From Siderastrea radians (lineage: Eukaryota; Cnidaria; Anthozoa; Scleractinia; Rhizangiidae): a stretch of 64,000 nucleotides of DNA. Numbering within the stretch: the first letter of the stretch is position 1; every line of letters begins with the position of its first letter. The notes under the pieces were generated by a model, which saw only the letters and a list, made by a program, of their open reading frames with translations, was not told the origin of the DNA and ran no database searches. The stretch spans positions 13,463,701 through 13,527,700 of the forward strand of contig OZ024888.1 in the NCBI GenBank assembly GCA_964017195.1. The letters run 5' to 3'. A program made the translations under genes and the position numbers. Shown piece after piece: positions 11,988 through 24,031 of the stretch.

Positions 11988-14454
11988 GAATTTGGGCGGT
12001 GCATTTTACGCGTTTCTGACTTCTCGTCACCAGTCTCCGACATCTTGTATTTCATGGCGTTATACACAAGGCAGCACCAGGTCCTTTTAGTGAGAACCGG
12101 TCTTTGCAAGAATATGCATGGCGTATGGCGAACTGAAAAGAATTTCATTAGAAGCAGGTACGGTTGCCTTGTTGTAGTGTTTACACGAGGTTATTAAGTT
12201 TCCCAGGAACAAGTCTCCTGAGCGTGGAAACGATGAGGTTTTGCCAACTCCTTCTTCTGTTATTAGTGTTTTTCTTTTATTTGTTTGCGAGCTCCATTTA
12301 CCATATTAATTGCTTTTAGACACAGGTTACATTGCTCTTTCCATTTTTCTTTACTTTGTAGGTATACTGGAGAAACGAAACTTGGTGAATATTGGTAAGT
12401 AATTCCGCAATTCCAGAGAGAATTCCGGCAAGGATATGGAATTTGTTCCCAAAATTCCGTTTCATGCGGTTTAATTTCATAACTTCCTCTAAAATAAAGA
12501 AACGTTGACTGTGAGTACTTGGCTAAAATATATTGCTGCGATGGTCAATCTATAGGTCAGGCTTGCAATTTTTCACTGTTTCCAAGTTTAGAAACAAAGT
12601 TCGAAGCGGTGAAAAACTGAACCCTTGATGGAAAGGCGCAATGCTGTAGGCGCAATAAAAAGACCATTTCGATGCTAGGTGCAGAGCACCTTAAAATATA
12701 CATTATACCCAAGTTTACAGTAGTTTACTCTAACACGCGCCCTTCAAGGAATTTTTCCCAACGGCCAAACGTGTTTTTGGTGGATGTCAATCAATTGTTT
12801 CTATGATAATTTAAGAACGCCCGCTGAATGAAAAACAATTTGGCAGTAAATTTAGCTCCGAGTGAAATAATGAAAAAAATCTTGCGGCAAGTCTTAACCA
12901 TGCTTTGACGATTTTGTGTATTTCTAACCGACAGCAAAATATGGCAGACTGAATTATTACTTGAAAAGTACCAAAACAAATCGCTCAGCAAAGGTTTTAT
13001 TCATTGAGTCAAGCATGGCTTCACAAATGCATTCAAAACACCTGAAAATACGCAATGCAAACTGCTTTTACGAAAGTAAATTTCGGAAGAAAATTTGTAT
13101 AAAACTGACCTTTATTCTATTCGAAGAACTGCTTCAATCCACTGAATTGCTTCTCTGAGTTTGCGGTCGATCAGCAAACTTCTGATACTCGCCGTTCAAA
13201 AATTTGTGTTGTCAGACTATCACAAATAATCTCTTCTTTTTGCTTCGCAGTTGGTTTCTGAGACGTTCAGTCAATTAAAAGTCAAATTAAGGTTTATCGG
13301 TTATGTCCTTAATGAATAATTTCAGAATTGCTGTAGTTCTTTCACAAAATGTTTAAGAACCGGAGGGCAGACTATCCACTGCCCCAGACAGGATTGCGTT
13401 ACATGTGACAATCAGCAAGAGCCAATCAGCCCGCGAGAATTCAAAAATTGTCATAGAAACAGACGATTGACATCCACCAAAAATACATTTGGCTGTTGGG
13501 AAAAATTCCTTGAATGGCGCGCGTTAGAGTAAACCGCTGCAAAACATATTGTATACCGTATACTAAAACCCCTGTAGATTGACTGTAAACTCTTTTCCCG
13601 ATAGGCTAATTATCTTCCAATGAGACTAGTTTTTAACCCTTCAAGCCCCACTAAGAGCATGCTTGTCCTCCTCATCCGATTCACAGTTCATTCTCACCAT
13701 TCCATTTGGTAAGGAGAAATTAGATGCTTATCACTTTTCGGGCTGAAAGGTTAATGCATCCTCTTTCTTTGGTTGTAGGTGATTTGTGCCAGTATCAAAT
13801 TTTATTTTTTTCACTTTTCAATGAGATAAAGTAGGTTTAGTCATGAAGACGGCTGATCTGGCTTTCGTATGTTTATCTTGTTTTGTACTGCATTTATATT
13901 GAAACTGTTTTTAAGTTGACCACAAAGAGATTTTTTGAGGAAAAACAAAAGCCGTATTCGAAAACGAAACAAACCGTTTTGTACTATATATTTTTACCAT
14001 ACAAATAACAAGCTGTATTGTGGGATGTTTTACCACCTAGACGACATGTCAACCACGGTGAGAGGACGCATTCAACAAAACGACCAAAATACAACATAAT
14101 ATGAAAGTAAAGGGTATCACCTACTTTTTTATTACTTCTATTGGGATGATATGAATGGAATAAAATATTAAACTCTCAACAGAGAATGGCGACTACAAAG
14201 ATTGCGCAGGGGATGTCACGCACAAATGCATCATTGAGGCGTTTACCCGGATTCAGCACAACGCTGACCAGAATTTTGCGACTGCGTTCCAAAAGTACCG
14301 CAATTGTCTTAAAAAGGAGGGTGAAACATGTGACGCAGCTATTATGAAGCACTTTCTTGACTACATCAAAGCGGATGAGAAACTTTTTAAGGAGGAGGGT
14401 CAATTCGGGAAAATGCTTGAAGGAATACCAGCTCCACACGTAGTAGAACTCTAG
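11988..14454 (+). pseudogene. decayed copy of secreted cysteine-rich gene
   Basis: This is a tandem duplicate of the gene at 18139-21058. Three of its exons are recognisable at matching splice sites: 11988-12157, 12362-12394 and 14183-14454. The last exon (ENGDYKDCAGDVTHKC...) closely matches its partner and ends in TAG at 14452. The signal-peptide exon is absent, because upstream repeat sequence joins directly to the intron. Exon 2 has a 4-base insertion near 12115 (ATGC repeated) and a 3-base deletion, giving 170 instead of 169 bases and a frameshift. One of the conserved cysteines is also lost. The intron before the last exon holds a foldback insertion of about 1 kb. It is probably a pseudogene, unless an unseen exon restores it. 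Confidence 0.75.
12677..13690. mobile_element. foldback insertion in intron of decayed copy
   Basis: Sequence present here is absent at the equivalent point of the other gene copy (about 19722). Within it, about 12707-12820 is an inverted copy of about 13430-13555. The shared words are the reverse complements of each other around 'aaggaatttttcccaac'. Exact ends and target duplication were not resolved. No transposase is visible. Confidence 0.6.
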
Positions 14455-14639
14455 AAATGTCGCCAACTTGAAGCTGATTGAAGTAACTTAACCACAGTAA
14501 ACGGGCTAACAAAATTGGGTAAACGATAATTATAACCTTAAGGGTAATATGACGTGCTTACTTTGGTAAACATGTAATGTTGAATGTGACAAAATATACA
14601 AATGAAATACAACAGTTTTTGAAGTTGTTCTATTTCCCG

Positions 14640-15390
14640 GCTGTAAAGCACCGCTCCCGGATTTAATCATGGCCCCTTCTTTGAAGTCGAAACTAGGCAT
14701 TCTTCCTCATCAGTCGTAGGTAATTCATGATTAAATTCCTAGTCTGTCAAAAATGTATGTCAGTTTCAGTTGCATTATATTAGAGATGATTTAGAATTGT
14801 CAAATGAGCCCTAATTTAGGACTGCCAATTGATTAGCAGAGACCTTAGATGAACAAAGTTGGAAACTGTCTTAAATTTGGTTTAGGTATGTTTTTGTAAA
14901 ATCAGTTAGAAAGCTCAAACGTATACAACACGTATAAGGCAGACCTAAAGACGCGTATCAGTCTAAATGAGGTTCTGTTGCATTCAAATGTCACTGATAC
15001 CAAAAGACGGGCTTCAAGCACAAAGTTAGGCCACGGAATAACAAAAACTTTTTCCCTAAGAAATTCACTGAGCACCGAATTCTCTGTAATCCTGAAAGTC
15101 GGTAATAAACAAATGAAATACAATAGTTTGTGAAGTAAAGCACCGCTCCTGGATTTATAGATCATGGCCCCTTCTTTTAAGTCGAAACTAGGGGGACCCT
15201 CCTGATCGCAGGTAATTCATGTATGATCAAAATGGTAATAAATGTTCTTTACTGCTTTTCAACTGATTGTGCAAAAAACATACCTAAACCAAACTTAAGA
15301 CAGCTTCCAACTTTGTTCATCTAAGGCCTCAGCTAATCAATTGGCAGCCCTAAATTAGGGTTTATTGTGACAATTCTTAATCGAAGAAAT
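14640..15390. repeat. direct and inverted repeat cluster
   Basis: The words 'agcaccgctcc' and 'atcatggccccttctt' occur at about 14650 and 15130, with a related copy at about 21145 after the other gene copy. Around them, about 14785-14910 is an inverted copy of about 15262-15386 (for example CCTAATTTAGG and CCAATTGATTAGC on opposite strands). This is likely a MITE of about 600 bp inserted in the repeat downstream of the gene. I see no coding sequence. Confidence 0.55.
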
Positions 15391-16769
15391 GTTTGGAAAG
15401 AAACACGTTTAAGGAAATCGTCATACGGCCACCTTTACAAGCATTTTTCTAGGTGTTTGGCCAGGTAAAATTCAAGTCCAATTTTGCTCTGTCCGCTTAG
15501 AAAAGACCCCTAAGACCTACTTTCCGAGGACAAAGACTTGTTACCACCTCGAGCAAAGCCCACATAGCAAGGCACAAAATCAATACGTTTACAGCACTGC
15601 TTAAGCTCATGGTTACTTATCAGAGCTATAAATGAGACTTATAAACAAGAAATGTTCCACAAAGGGAAATGAAAATAAAACCCTGCAGACAGCTTTTGAA
15701 ACACTTTTTCTCTTCGGAAGAGAATGGACAACTGGCTGCACCGGCCAATTCGTTATCTGACCGCTGGAACAAGGTATATTTTATCGTTTGTACGTCGTTC
15801 GATGAACTTTAGTGTACACTCAAAAACTGAAAGGTTTCAGTACAACCAAGAGAGGATCTCTCTTACCCCTTTATCCTCTCTTAGTACAACTGAAGACGTT
15901 CTCACCTCACATGGAATTGAGCGTGCCTTGAGCAAAAAAAAAGAAAACGTACGAACGTTCTACTTCCGCCTTAGATCTGTCAATCAAGTATTCGTATTTC
16001 TCCCTTCGGTCACCCCCTGATGGTGGCAGACATGCTACGAAATAAAGCATCTGGAAAACGGCATCAAAACATTTAACATTTGTGAATATTCTGACAAAAT
16101 TTGCCCAAGGATAATTAGTTCAACACCTTACCTTGTCACGAACCCGTGTTCGTGAGACTACGAGCGAGATTTAGCCATGTAATTCCACAATATTCGAAGG
16201 CTTTCTTCCCAGTTTCATCTCTTGTTGTAGAATTTACGAAAGGTTTCCAAAGGTTTGTCGGTCCCAGACCTCGAAAAGATGACAGCGTCGGAATTATTTA
16301 AACTGGCCGCCTTCCCCGATCAAAACACAGGAAAAACAAAGGTAACAAAGTTCAGTGTTTTACCCGTGTCCACTTATTTGATGTGTGGACTCCCTGTGTC
16401 AGATCTAGAGTGCAGAGTGAAACAAACAAAACGTGTCATTTATCGTATCGACGATAAAACAGAATTTCAGAGGCATCAAAATTTTCTAACCGTGACTTTT
16501 CATGATGTCCTGATAAAAAAATTTGCAAGAACGGAGGCTTGGGGGGAGCCCATGGCCACACCATCGAGCTGGACATAGAAGGAACAACAGTTCAAACACA
16601 TTAATTTAAAACTGTTTGTTTAGTTTTCACATAATCACGCTTTTCGTTGTTGTTATTCTCGCTTATATTATATTTTCATTAACAATTATCATTACTGTTA
16701 CATATATATAGAGCTATTTCAGCTTTTTCAATCAAATGAGGATGGCATCAGGAATCATCAAGACCTTTT
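15391..16769 (+). other. intergenic with one possible exon
   Basis: A possible exon lies at about 16231-16341. The acceptor TTGTTGTAG precedes an open frame containing LSVPDLEKMTASELFKLAAF, and the frame ends at a donor-like AAG/GTAACA. I do not recognise it and cannot place neighbouring exons. The 98-codon frame starting at 15724 has no recognisable feature. Otherwise the stretch is empty. Confidence 0.25.
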
Positions 16770-18050
16770 GGCAAAATGAAATAACTAATGAATTAATAAT
16801 TTTGAATTTAACTCACTCCAACAAAACGTATTAAAGAAGCCAAATTGCTTTTTTGTGGTTTGTCATTGTCTATAGTTCTTTATTGGGTAAAAAGAAAAGG
16901 AAAAGTCAGAAACTTCTAAATAAGTAACAAGAAGTGTGAAAATAAACTAGATTTCAAATAATTGAATTTATAATGATGTACAACACGCCAAGAAACCGAG
17001 TTGATTGACAGCCTTCAATGACATGGAAACTTAAAACTCAAAGCAATATTGAAGTTTTCTCTTAGAAACACTACCTAACGTCAGATCTCTTACAAGGCGA
17101 GGTAAGAGCTATTGCTTATATTAATTTTTAACATTTTAGTGTGATTTTCAACATTTCAACGTTTATCTTAGGAAATAGAGATTACAGTTTCTGTGTGGTG
17201 GGCAAGTAGACTTTAGTCAACACAACATTAACTGAAAACCATGAAAGGGAAATTGTAGAGAGAAGTTTTTCGTTTAACAGGGAGCTAAATCAGTCGCCTT
17301 AAAAAACAACCTCCAGTAATTACCCCTCTTTAATATTCTGGGAGCCAAGAAGTTAATGTTCCAAAAGATAAGAAAAGGGTGGATAGGGTTAATATAACGT
17401 ACATAAATGTGTGATGAGCAAACTGGCATTAAATGGGAAAATTTATATAATAATTATTTTCCCAATTTTTATTTTTCGTATGAAAAGGTAAGTGATCTAT
17501 TTAGTCAGGAAAAATGTTCTGTTACAATTACGAGGGAAAGTAAGCGAGATCCTACACCCTACTTTACCATTATAAACTTTTGCCAATAAAACTCAGTGGA
17601 CTTTGGAGGTGTTGAGAACATCCGAGATTTTTAGAAGGAACTAATCATTGTGTTTGGTTTCCTATACACGTGCGGTGGTCCACAGTTTAAAGTAAAATTA
17701 TTAGACCAGAGAAACCTCCTCGTTTACAGAACCTGGCAGCTGAACAATCTCAAGGCATACATCTCAATATGATGTACTTGAATAGCTAAATAAGTTGGTA
17801 CATATTTTAATATAACCCGAAGCACGCTTCTACAAAGATAACCTTAACGTCTTTAAATCACTTCATTTGAAGTTTTTTGTGGTATAATGTTATTCTCATC
17901 ATTCTTACTGATCTAACCGGTGTGGGTGTGAGTGAGTGTGCTGATTACCTGAATCGTGACCATTAGGCAGATTACCTTTCTGGTTTTGCCGTTCGCCATA
18001 GCTCTTACGCAGTGAGAGACTATAGGTATTTAACACTTTCCCCTGTCATT
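16770..18050 (+). repeat. dispersed upstream repeat, blocks X-Y-Z in order
   Basis: X (about 16770-17180), Y (about 17200-17340) and Z (about 17380-18050) are contiguous here and end less than 100 bases before exon 1 of the secreted cysteine-rich gene. The same blocks occur at 395-1430, 2820-2960, 5637-6479 and 11486-11757. This copy is probably the least disturbed and may include the gene's promoter, although I cannot point to a specific core-promoter element. Confidence 0.7.
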
Positions 18051-18138
18051 TATGCACATATGCATACAGTTCCATCAAAACAGAAATCACTTGACACAAT
18101 TTTACTTCTAATCTCTTTAAGATCGCAGTTCCCCCAGT

Positions 18139-21058
18139 ATGTATTCAACGATCGTTACAGTCATTTTTGCCTTTGGATTCGTGTCTTCTGGGAGCTGCCT
18201 CGACGCAAAACAAAGGTCTGCTTATGAGGTAGCTATCACGTGTACTCAAACTGCATTGGAAGAAGACGTTTCCGACCTCCGAGCAAAGGTAGGTCACCCC
18301 GACTTAGCCGAGAAAACTGAAGAAGGTTGCATTTTTTTAAGGGTAAGGTCAGAACATCTCTAATGACTCTCAAGATATTTTGCTACGTTCCTTGTTAAGA
18401 AAAAAAATTACATTTTTAAGGGAACGATGAAAAGTCATTCAAATCTATGTTTTCCATGTTATCCTTCCCCTTTCTTCTATCCCAGACCAAGACTCAATCA
18501 AATTTTTTATAGCAAACAGTGCTACATGAAAATGCTCAAAGCTTTCGCTTTAATGGTTGCACTTTAGGATTTCATCGACAAACCGCTTAAAAACTAGAAC
18601 TATGCACCACAACAAACAGAACGACAGAAAAAGCACTGCTTATTAGCTTTTAGCTTGAAAGGCCAGATTAAGGATTTCGTAGATTCATTATAACAACCTT
18701 TAAACATGAGATACTATAAAACATGTTCTAATCTGGGATTAAAATCAAGAACATTTTTTTTATGAGCGGCTGGATAGTGGACTACAAGGCGATGAAAAAT
18801 CGATAAGAAAGATGTAAGAATCTTCAATTCAATTCAAGTGAATTCTTAAATCCAATTTAATTTATTACTTTATTCAATTCAATTTATTCAATTCTTAAAT
18901 TGGAGTGTCAACCTGAGAGGCGGCTTTTCATTCATCGTGGCGGCAAAACAGCTACGCTTGTTTCATCTTGAGAAAACTATTTAGAATAGTTTGTTTCATC
19001 AATTTTTCAGGAATTTGAGCGATGCGTTTTATTAAGCTTTTCCGACTTCTCGTCGCCAGTCCCAGACATCTTGTACTTCCACGCGGCCTGCACATGGCAG
19101 CACATGGTTCTTGTAAAGAGAGCCGGTCTTTGTAACAACATGGCGTATAGCGAACTGAAAAGAATTTCATTAGAATCAGGTAGCTTTCCTTTTGGTAGTG
19201 GTTACACGAGGTTATTAAATGGCCGGGCTTTCGTGTCAGACTGTGTCCTGGGAACAAGTTTCTTGAGGTGAAAACGATGAGATTTTGCCGAATCGATCTT
19301 CTGTTATTAGTTTTTTTGTTTATTTATTTGGTCGCGAGCGTCATTTGCTATATTGCTTTCAGATGTAGGATACATTGCTATTTCCATTTTTACTTTGCTT
19401 TGTAGGTATACTAGAGAAACGACACTTGGTGAATATTAGTAAGTAATCACACAATTGCATAGGGAATTCTAGGAAAGATGTAGAAGATATCCCCCAAATT
19501 CCGCTTCATGCAGTTTAATTTCATAAATTCCTCTAAAAAAAAGACACGTCGACTGTTGAGTACTTGGCTAAAATATATTGCTGCGATAGTCAATCTATAA
19601 GTAACGCTTGCAATTGTCCACTGTTTCCAAGTTTAGAAACGAAGTTTGAAGCGGTGAAAAACTAAACCCTTCATGGAAAGGCGCAATACTGTAAGCTCTA
19701 TAAAAAGACCGTTTCGATGCAGCCGATTCACCATTCCATTTGGTAAGGAGAAATTAGATGCTTATCACTATTGGGGCTGAAAGGGTTAATGCATCTTTTT
19801 TCCTTGGTTGTAGGTGATTTGTGCCAGTTTCGATTTTCTGTATTTATATTGAAACTGTTTTTAAGTTCACCATAAAGAGAGATTTTTTAGGAAAAACAAA
19901 AGCCATATTCGAACACGAAACAAACCATTTTGTACTATATATTTTTAGTATACAAATAACAAGCTGTAAAATACTGTGGGAAGTTTTACCAACTAGACGA
20001 CATGTCAACCAAGGTAAGAGGAAGCGTTAAGGTGATTCCATTCAATCGCATTGCGCAACCTTTCTCCGCATCATTTTTTGCGTGCTTAGCGCGCCCACGA
20101 GCGCGCTCGCGTTCGGAACTTGGTCTGTTTTCTATGAAAACTGAGCTTTTCAGAGAAATGTATTGTCGTTTTCTCCAAAACGAACTCGGTGACCGCACAT
20201 TTTTATTCCATTTATTTGAAGAAAATACCACTCTGCATGATATATCGAAATTTTAAGATTTTTTCATTATTCAATTTTCAAATATTCCGATTAATTCACT
20301 GCTACAATCTGATTTAAGATGTTCCACTGAAAGCGTGCAAACGCTCGATTTGCCTATTATTTCGTTACTTTCATTTTTATGGCAACTTTAAGGCGCTTTA
20401 CTGTAACATTGTTTTGCTATCACAAGAATATTGCTTATACTTCATTGCTGGTAATAACTTTGTGAAAGTAGTGGGTGTCTCTGGTATAGGATCGGTTTTT
20501 AACATTGCTGACGATAGCTAGCAAGGTACCTTTATACCACAGCCCTGTAGCGTGAAATCATACACGGTGATCCGCTCTTATTATTTTATATTTTCAATGT
20601 ACTAGGTGTAATTAATAACTGTGCAAAGTTTCAACAAATGCTCGTTACAGCTTCTTTTTCGATGGAATTATCTTAAACAAAACGACCAAAATACAATACA
20701 CTAAAGAAGTAAAGGGTATGACCTACTATGATTATTTCTATGGGGATGATACAAATGGTATTAAAATATTTTGCTCTCAACAGAGAATGACGACTACGAA
20801 GATTGCGCTGGGAATGTCACGCGCAAATGCATGATTGATGTGTTTAGCCGGATTCTGCAGAACGCTGACCAGAATTTTCTGACTGCGTTCAAAAAGTACC
20901 AGAATTGTTTTAAAAAGAAGGGTGAAAAATGTGACGCAGCTATTATGAAGCACTTTCTTGCCTACACCAAAGCGGATGAGAAACTGTTTGAGGAGGAAGG
21001 AAAAGGAGAATTCCGAAAAATGCTTAAAGGAATACCAGCTCCACACGTAAAACTCTAG
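18139..21058 (+). CDS. secreted cysteine-rich protein, four exons, novel family
   Basis: Exons are 18139-18288, 19011-19179, 19406-19438 and 20784-21058, with GT-AG introns and phases that join in frame (0, 1, 1) to give 208 residues. Residues 1-20 (MYSTIVTVIFAFGFVSSGSC) form a typical signal peptide, so the product should be secreted. The mature part has eight cysteines (about 35, 55, 77, 91, 125, 133, 159, 167), enough for four disulfides, and a glycosylation-type NVT at 128. The C-terminal exon is rich in Lys and Glu and probably helical. I recognise no domain. The paralogous copy at 11988-14454 keeps the same last three exons, which supports the exon model. A 642-bp MITE sits in the last intron. 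Function is unknown; no function is inferred from the signal peptide alone. Confidence 0.75.
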
Positions 21059-21250
21059 AACTGTCATCAACTTGAAGCTGATTGAAGTAACTAAACCAAG
21101 TAAACGGGCTAACGAAATTGGGGAAACGATAATTATAACCTTAAGGATTTAATCATGGCCCGTTCTTTGAAGTGGAAACTAAGCAACCCTCCTCATCGTA
21201 GGTAATTCATGCATGATCAAAATGGCATTAAACGTTCTTTACTGCTTTCC
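18808..21250 (+). repeat. tandem segmental duplicate of 11760-14720
   Basis: Intron and exon sequence match over the whole length, starting with 'gatgtaagaatcttcaattc' and continuing past the stop codons into 'aaacgggctaac' and the 'atcatggcc' repeat. The two copies differ by separate insertions: 12677-13690 in one and 20031-20672 in the other. Confidence 0.85.
20031..20672. mobile_element. TTAA-flanked MITE, 642 bp, in gene intron
   Basis: The ends GGTGATTCCAT and ATGGAATTATC are inverted copies, bounded by TTAA at 20027-20030 and 20673-20676. The matching site in the other gene copy (about 14070) lacks the insert and reads straight through, so the boundaries are confirmed by an empty site. 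The interior has no gene. Confidence 0.8.
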
Positions 21251-21529
21251 AGCTTTTTTGATCTTTATTACACTACTGGCATACTGGGGACACCAATGAT
21301 TAAATTAAAATTAATTTTGTATTTAGTGAATTAAAATTCACTTAAATACAAAATTACATTAAATAGTATTCACGATAAAATTAGTACCTACAATTTAGTT
21401 AATCTAAGAATATTCAAGTACGGAGCATGTGTAGAAGTATTTTATAGGTCAAGATAAACATAGTGATGATAATAAATAGTGGTGCAATTGTTGGGCTGCA
21501 CACAGTAATTTTCAAAGAGTTATTGAAAC

Positions 21530-21790
21530 TCCAAAACTTGAGTTAAGATTTTAGGTTTAAAATAACCCCGTTTTGGGGGTTATTTTAACTCTAATTTCGG
21601 GGTTATAATAACTTCAGTGGGGGAGTCACTTTAACTCTATAAAAGGAGTTATTTAAACTCCATATGGGAGTTACTATAACTCCAAAAGGGGAGTAAAACC
21701 TTTAGGTTAAAAATAACTCTTTCTTTGGAGTAATGTAATACATTGCAATAATGTAATACATCCCAAGTTAAAAAAAGAGTACAAGGAAAG
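21530..21790. repeat. array of short AACTCC/GGAGTT hairpins
   Basis: About 250 bases in which AACTCC-like and GGAGTT-like hexamers alternate every 10-20 bases, separated by TATAA, TTTAA or similar spacers. The stretch can fold into many small hairpins. The pattern is not a perfect tandem repeat. No gene is seen. Confidence 0.6.
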
Positions 21791-22345
21791 ATAAAAGCGT
21801 AGACCAGTCCACCAAGGTTACCAGAGAATCTTATGGAGTGTTTTTTTAAATTTACTCAATCTGAGGGGCTGCAAATGCAGTCACCTCTTAACGCTCCAGG
21901 CCGCTAGAGGAGCTTGCGTAGTTGAGTCGGCATTTGAGCCTCTTCTGTCAGGTGGAGGGGGACAGGGGGGCGGAAGCCCGGGAGGAAAGGGGGCGGGATA
22001 TGAAGGGTCGTGAAGCGGGATTCTCAAGGTGGCAGGAAGCTGGAGAAACACGGAAAATTATGCAGCGTTGACAGGACGCCACAACTTACATTGAGCAATA
22101 TCTTGCAATCGAAGTAACACAAAGAGACGGGAGGTAACAAAAATAGGGCGGAAACTGGGATTAAAGGGTGCGGGAAGCAGGAGGTTTACACCCCCCTGTT
22201 CCCCCAACCCAATTATCAAGAATTCCTGTGTCCGGAGCACCCAACGAATCGCTTCGGCGGAACGTCTAGTCCAAAGGCTTTAAACCCTAACAGTGACGAA
22301 AATAAAATTTCTCTTTACATTATCACTGCGAGTTCAAACATTCAA
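21791..22345. other. no gene seen; purine-rich tract
   Basis: Includes a G-rich, purine-rich stretch at about 21950-22040. The open frame at 22058-22240 on the minus strand has no recognisable feature. Confidence 0.35.
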
Positions 22346-22712
22346 GTGATGAGAATAAGGATAAGATGTCTTGATACCATAAAGCTCCCCAAAATCAAAT
22401 ACAATTGGGGAAAACATCGTTCGCGGTACCACTGTTTCTTAGACTTTAATGAGCTAGAGAGAACTGTAAGAAACTCAGCAAGTTTGCCAATTTTTAAGAA
22501 GTGTCTTTTTTCTGCTTTTTATAATTAAGTATTTTTTTTTAATCCTTGTAGTGTATATGTGGTAATTATTTATATATTTTGGTTTTAACTCTAATTTATA
22601 GATTTTAATTGTATCATTATATAATATATATCTAGTGTTAGGACCTCTATGTAAACCACTTTTAGTGATGGAGCTTCCTAATAAAAGATTGTTATTATTA
22701 TTATTATTATTC
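22346..22712 (+). mobile_element. 5'-truncated LINE 3' end
   Basis: The open frame 22346-22528 contains IKLPKIKYNWGKHRS and ERTVRNSASLPIFKK. This is the kind of sequence found at the C-terminus of CR1/L2-type reverse-transcriptase proteins, where a 'WN-LP' segment is followed by 'S-S--FKK'. A 3' untranslated part and AATAAAAGATTG(TTA)n tail follow at about 22680-22712, as usual for such elements. All upstream ORF2 sequence, including the RT domain, is missing. Family assignment is from memory. Confidence 0.55.
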
Positions 22713-22775
22713 CTTACTAGCTCCATACGAAATGTATGTAGAACGTTGAGGAGAGTATGCATATTCATATCAGGG

Positions 22776-23179
22776 CTAAAGGAGGATGGTTTCTAATACA
22801 GAGGTATTTTTGCAAAGGCTAGGACTGTGAGGAAAAGGCAGATCTTAGCAGGGTGTGTTGTAATCTAAAAGAAAAATGTGGGTAATCACGTTGTTTTTAG
22901 GAACCATTTAGGAACCATTTTTCAAAAAGCTTTAAAATACAAAGATTGTATGGCGTTTTCTTTCCAAATTTAAGCTCATTTATGTCTGAAAAATGCACGG
23001 TTACCCTTAATTATCTTTCTGGACTCATATACTCCTTGCTAAGATCTGCTTTTTCCACATAGCCATAAACCGTACAAAAATAACGTTGTATTCGTAGGCA
23101 AATTCCTCAAGAAACCCGAATGTCTCGGACCAGACCAGAGATCCACAGATGGTATGCACAGTAACAAAACAGTCCTTAA
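22776..23179. mobile_element. degenerate TTAA-type MITE, family copy 1
   Basis: Shares long stretches with 54651-55017, for example CCGAATGTCTCGGACCAGAC and CTGCTTTTTCCACATAG. It ends ...AGTCC then TTAA (23176-23179). The left end is degraded. Confidence 0.6.
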
Positions 23180-23368
23180 AGGGTTAAAAAATTAACTAGA
23201 CTAAAAACTTATAAGTTTTATTTTGGGAAATACAACATCGGATAACGTACACGCTGTTTGTTTTCCGATGGGTAAAAGTGTCCTTTGGGGCTCAAAATAT
23301 TGTCAGCTGAGAAGTTTGAAAAGGAAAAATTTAACTAACCTATCAAATTCTGGAGATAATACTCTTTA

Positions 23369-23654
23369 GGCGCTGTTACACTAGGCAATCTTTTTTTCGA
23401 CTTGTCTCGCAATTTTGTTGTGATAAAAGTTGCAGGAAAAATTGTCCAGTGTAACATACCCTGAAATGAACATGTCTCGTTGCGAGAAGTAGAAGTCGGT
23501 TCTACTTTTCGCAGCGATCCTCGCAACGCTGCAACGAATTTTTCCAGCGTTGCGTAGAGGTGTTACAATAGGAACGTTGCGTGTAACTTGCTCACAACGG
23601 TGCACCAAAATTGCGGGACAAATTGCAAGAAAAGTTGTTTAGTGTAACAGCGCC
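23369..23654. mobile_element. MITE with GGCGCTGTTACACTA inverted ends
   Basis: A 286-bp segment starting GGCGCTGTTACACTAGGCAA and ending with TTTAGTGTAACAGCGCC, an inverted copy. Inside are repeated GTTGCG and TTGCGAGA-like words. The target duplication is not clear, and no coding sequence is seen. Confidence 0.75.
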
Positions 23655-24031
23655 TTTTTTCCCCAATTAATTTTTTGCCTCTGAAATACTTAGCTAAAAG
23701 TTCCAGAAAGATCAAACCGTTTTCCTTTCCTTTTAGATTTGTTTTCTCATTTTTGCGTTGCGCACGAGACAATTGTTCATTCTATTGATTGCAAAGGAAC
23801 TTTTTTGCTTTTCTTTGTTTTTGTGAGTGGCTCATCGAAGAGGGCAAAATTTCACTTTTGCACGATTTTGGCAAGTTCTTAACCCAACGAAAATAAAAGT
23901 GCAAAGTTGTAAGACCTAACAATTTAAACTTTAAAACCTAAAAATTTTTTACAGTCATCATCTTTTGTCGTCAACGCTGGTTTTCTTTATAATTTTCCTT
24001 TTTTTTTCCTTTCTTTGTTATCGAATATTAA

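Noticed and set aside
14176..14466. Minus-strand frames at 14176-14466 and 20777-21070
   Set aside because: They are antisense to the plus-strand terminal exons, which have acceptor sites, conserved cysteines and matching stop codons.
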